In this document: piece after piece, positions 25,074 through 26,085 of the stretch | How positions within the stretch are numbered: the stretch's first letter is position 1 | How the letters are laid out: every line of letters starts with the position of its first letter | Source of the DNA: CAKZYD01 sp039814715 | Lineage (GTDB): Bacteria > Pseudomonadota > Alphaproteobacteria > Sphingomonadales > CAKZYD01 | DNA: 26,085 nt | Assembly: GCA_039814715.1 (NCBI GenBank) | Contig: JBCCAR010000044.1 | Span: 1-26,085, forward strand | Direction: 5' to 3' | Translations under genes and position numbers: made by a program | The notes under the pieces: model-generated | The model's input: only the letters and a program-made list of their open reading frames with translations | Told to the model about the DNA's origin: nothing | The model's database searches: none

Positions 25074-25517
25074 ATGGCTCTCAAATTATCTCTCAAGCCG
25101 GGCGAAAAATTCGTCGTCAATGGTGCTGTCATTGCAAATGGCGATCGCCGCGCCTCATTGGTGATTCAGAACAAGGTCTCGATTTTGCGTGAACGCGATA
25201 TCTTGGCGGAGGAAGATGTGAACACGCCATCACGGCGCATCTATTTTCCCATCATGCTGTCGTATCTCGATCCGGATAATGCTGCAAAATACTATGAAGA
25301 GTTCATCACCCGCATGATGGAGTTCATGAATTCAGCAACAGATCCCGGTGCTTTGGCCCTGTGCGTTGAGATTAGCGCCTTGGTCATGAATCGAAATTAT
25401 TATCGTGCACTGACGCTATGCCGCAAATTATTTGAGTTTGAAGAGGAGCTGCTGTCTTATGTCCCTGGACGCTTACCGCAAGACGCAGAATCAATCGGAA
25501 ACGCCGCAGCAGATTGA
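25074..25517 (+). CDS. flbT: Flagellar biosynthesis regulator FlbT
   Basis: The 147-residue protein is a full-length FlbT. Family-typical stretches are LKPGEKFVVNGAVIANGDRR, KVSILRERDILAEEDVNTPS, RRIYFPIMLSYLDP and NRNYYRALTLCRKLFEFEEE. In Caulobacter FlbT is an RNA-binding or post-transcriptional regulator that limits flagellin synthesis until the hook is complete; in other species its effect can be positive. It is cytoplasmic. The ATG has only a weak ribosome site (GAGTGAG), which may matter if translation is controlled. It is divergent from the FlmG-like gene and overlaps flaF by 59 bases. Confidence 0.95.
   Translation: MALKLSLKPGEKFVVNGAVIANGDRRASLVIQNKVSILRERDILAEEDVNTPSRRIYFPIMLSYLDPDNAAKYYEEFITRMMEFMNSATDPGALALCVEISALVMNRNYYRALTLCRKLFEFEEELLSYVPGRLPQDAESIGNAAAD
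25441..25448 (+). promoter_or_regulatory. Shine-Dalgarno site of flaF inside flbT
   Basis: AAGAGGAG lies 10 bases before ATG 25459, within the flbT coding region. It fixes the flaF start downstream of an open in-frame ATG at 25432. Confidence 0.7.
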
Positions 25518-25902
25518 GTACCGGCTCTTCGCCAATGTAACGCGCTCGCTTATTGAGCTGCGCGATATGGAAAACCCAACGCCGCGCCAAAAAATGGATG
25601 CGCTCGATTGGAACCGGCGGCTATGGTCCACGCTCTCTAGCGATTGCGGCGCTCCTGGCAACAACTTGCCCAAAGACCTGCGCGCTCAAATCATTTCACT
25701 CAGCTTGTGGGTCAGCCGCTTTACATCGGAAGTTGCCCGCGGCGGTGCAACGCTTGATGCGCTGATCGATGTCAATACTGCCATCATGGAAGGCCTGGAA
25801 ATGCAGGCCCGCAATGCGCGCCAAGCGCAAGCCCAGCAGGTTGAAGAGCCGGCAGCTCCAGCGCCAACGGCTGACCTTTCCGGCCGCAACACTGTCGCCT
25901 AG
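25459..25902 (+). CDS. flaF: Flagellin secretion/regulatory protein FlaF
   Basis: The 147-residue protein matches FlaF: the start SLDAYRKTQNQSETPQQIEY, then LFANVTRSLIEL, the core KMDALDWNRRLWSTLSSDC, and ISLSLWVSRFTSEVARGGATL near residues 82-102. FlaF is needed for flagellin secretion and works in opposition to, or together with, FlbT; in Caulobacter it acts on the same flagellins that FlmG modifies. The last 30 residues are an Ala/Gln-rich tail less usual in the family. It overlaps flbT by 59 bases in another frame, so the two are co-expressed. A hairpin terminator follows. Confidence 0.93.
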   Translation: MSLDAYRKTQNQSETPQQIEYRLFANVTRSLIELRDMENPTPRQKMDALDWNRRLWSTLSSDCGAPGNNLPKDLRAQIISLSLWVSRFTSEVARGGATLDALIDVNTAIMEGLEMQARNARQAQAQQVEEPAAPAPTADLSGRNTVA

Positions 25903-25947
25903 AAGCGTTAACGTTTCAAAGGATTTGCCTGCCAGGTAAATTCTGCC

Positions 25948-25968
25948 GCTCGGCACATTTTGCCGAGC
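25948..25968 (+). terminator. Hairpin terminator after flaF
   Basis: GCTCGGCA at 25948-25955 and TGCCGAGC at 25961-25968 form a perfect eight-base stem around CATTT, followed by CCTAATTTTCC with a short T-run. It lies 46 bases after the flaF stop, and the next gene is not in view. The T-tract is interrupted, so termination may be partial. Confidence 0.65.
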
Positions 25969-26085
25969 CCTAATTTTCCCCCCTATGGTTGCGCCTTTCT
26001 TAAGGTCTACCTTCCTCAATTTTCGACAATTTTATCAATCTAGATTTTGTGCGGCCTACGATGGTGTACGCGCCGTTAACCTATG

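Noticed and set aside
25948..25968. A sigma-54-like promoter (GGCAC...TTGC) after flaF
   Set aside because: The GG and GC pairs are eight bases apart, while sigma-54 promoters need ten; the bases are better explained as the two arms of a perfect hairpin.

Overview
The window is chromosomal DNA from a motile alphaproteobacterium of moderate GC content. The neighbourhood rne (divergent) / amiC / PBP1A / prfB is a familiar alphaproteobacterial arrangement. The RNase E has the long acidic insertion in its S1 domain seen in this class, and the right end carries flbT and flaF, flagellar genes specific to alphaproteobacteria. A TPR-glycosyltransferase protein resembling Caulobacter FlmG beside flbT-flaF suggests a Caulobacterales/Maricaulales/Hyphomonadaceae-type lineage; that placement is inference. 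No rRNA, tRNA or CRISPR array was seen.

Layout. 1-137: the 3' end of an IS630-family insertion sequence, abutting the next gene. 140-3785 (minus): a three-gene operon of DUF985 cupin, atypical SDR and a molybdenum hydroxylase large subunit of the form II CoxL type. 3862-5448 (plus): prfC (RF3), converging on a small four-helix membrane protein (5445-5903). 5950-8057 (minus): a periplasmic M48 metalloprotease with TPR tail followed by a DsbA-like thioredoxin. 8152-10596 (minus): rne. A 653-bp gap containing a structured rne leader and a likely amiC promoter separates it from amiC, PBP1A and prfB (plus, 11250-16204). prfB needs a +1 programmed frameshift to be read. Then on the plus strand come a small lipoprotein whose TTG start overlaps prfB, a GNAT acetyltransferase, a SIMPL-domain protein and a classical SDR (to 18771).

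18834-23030 (minus) is a tightly packed six-gene cluster: MoxR AAA+ ATPase, unknown membrane protein, carboxymuconolactone decarboxylase-like protein, CoxE-like VWA protein, unknown exported Cys-containing protein, DUF427 protein. Junctions are abutting or overlapping in most cases, and two members have no recognised function. 23109-24908 (minus) is the FlmG-like protein, divergent from flbT-flaF (25074-25902), which ends in a clear hairpin terminator. The shared promoter region contains nested palindromes built on TTAACC.

Functionally the window mixes housekeeping genes (translation termination by RF2 and RF3, RNA decay, peptidoglycan synthesis and splitting, envelope protein quality control) with a flagellin-handling module and a poorly characterised MoxR/VWA operon. 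The best candidates for something undescribed are the six-gene MoxR/VWA operon and the palindromic control region upstream of flbT.
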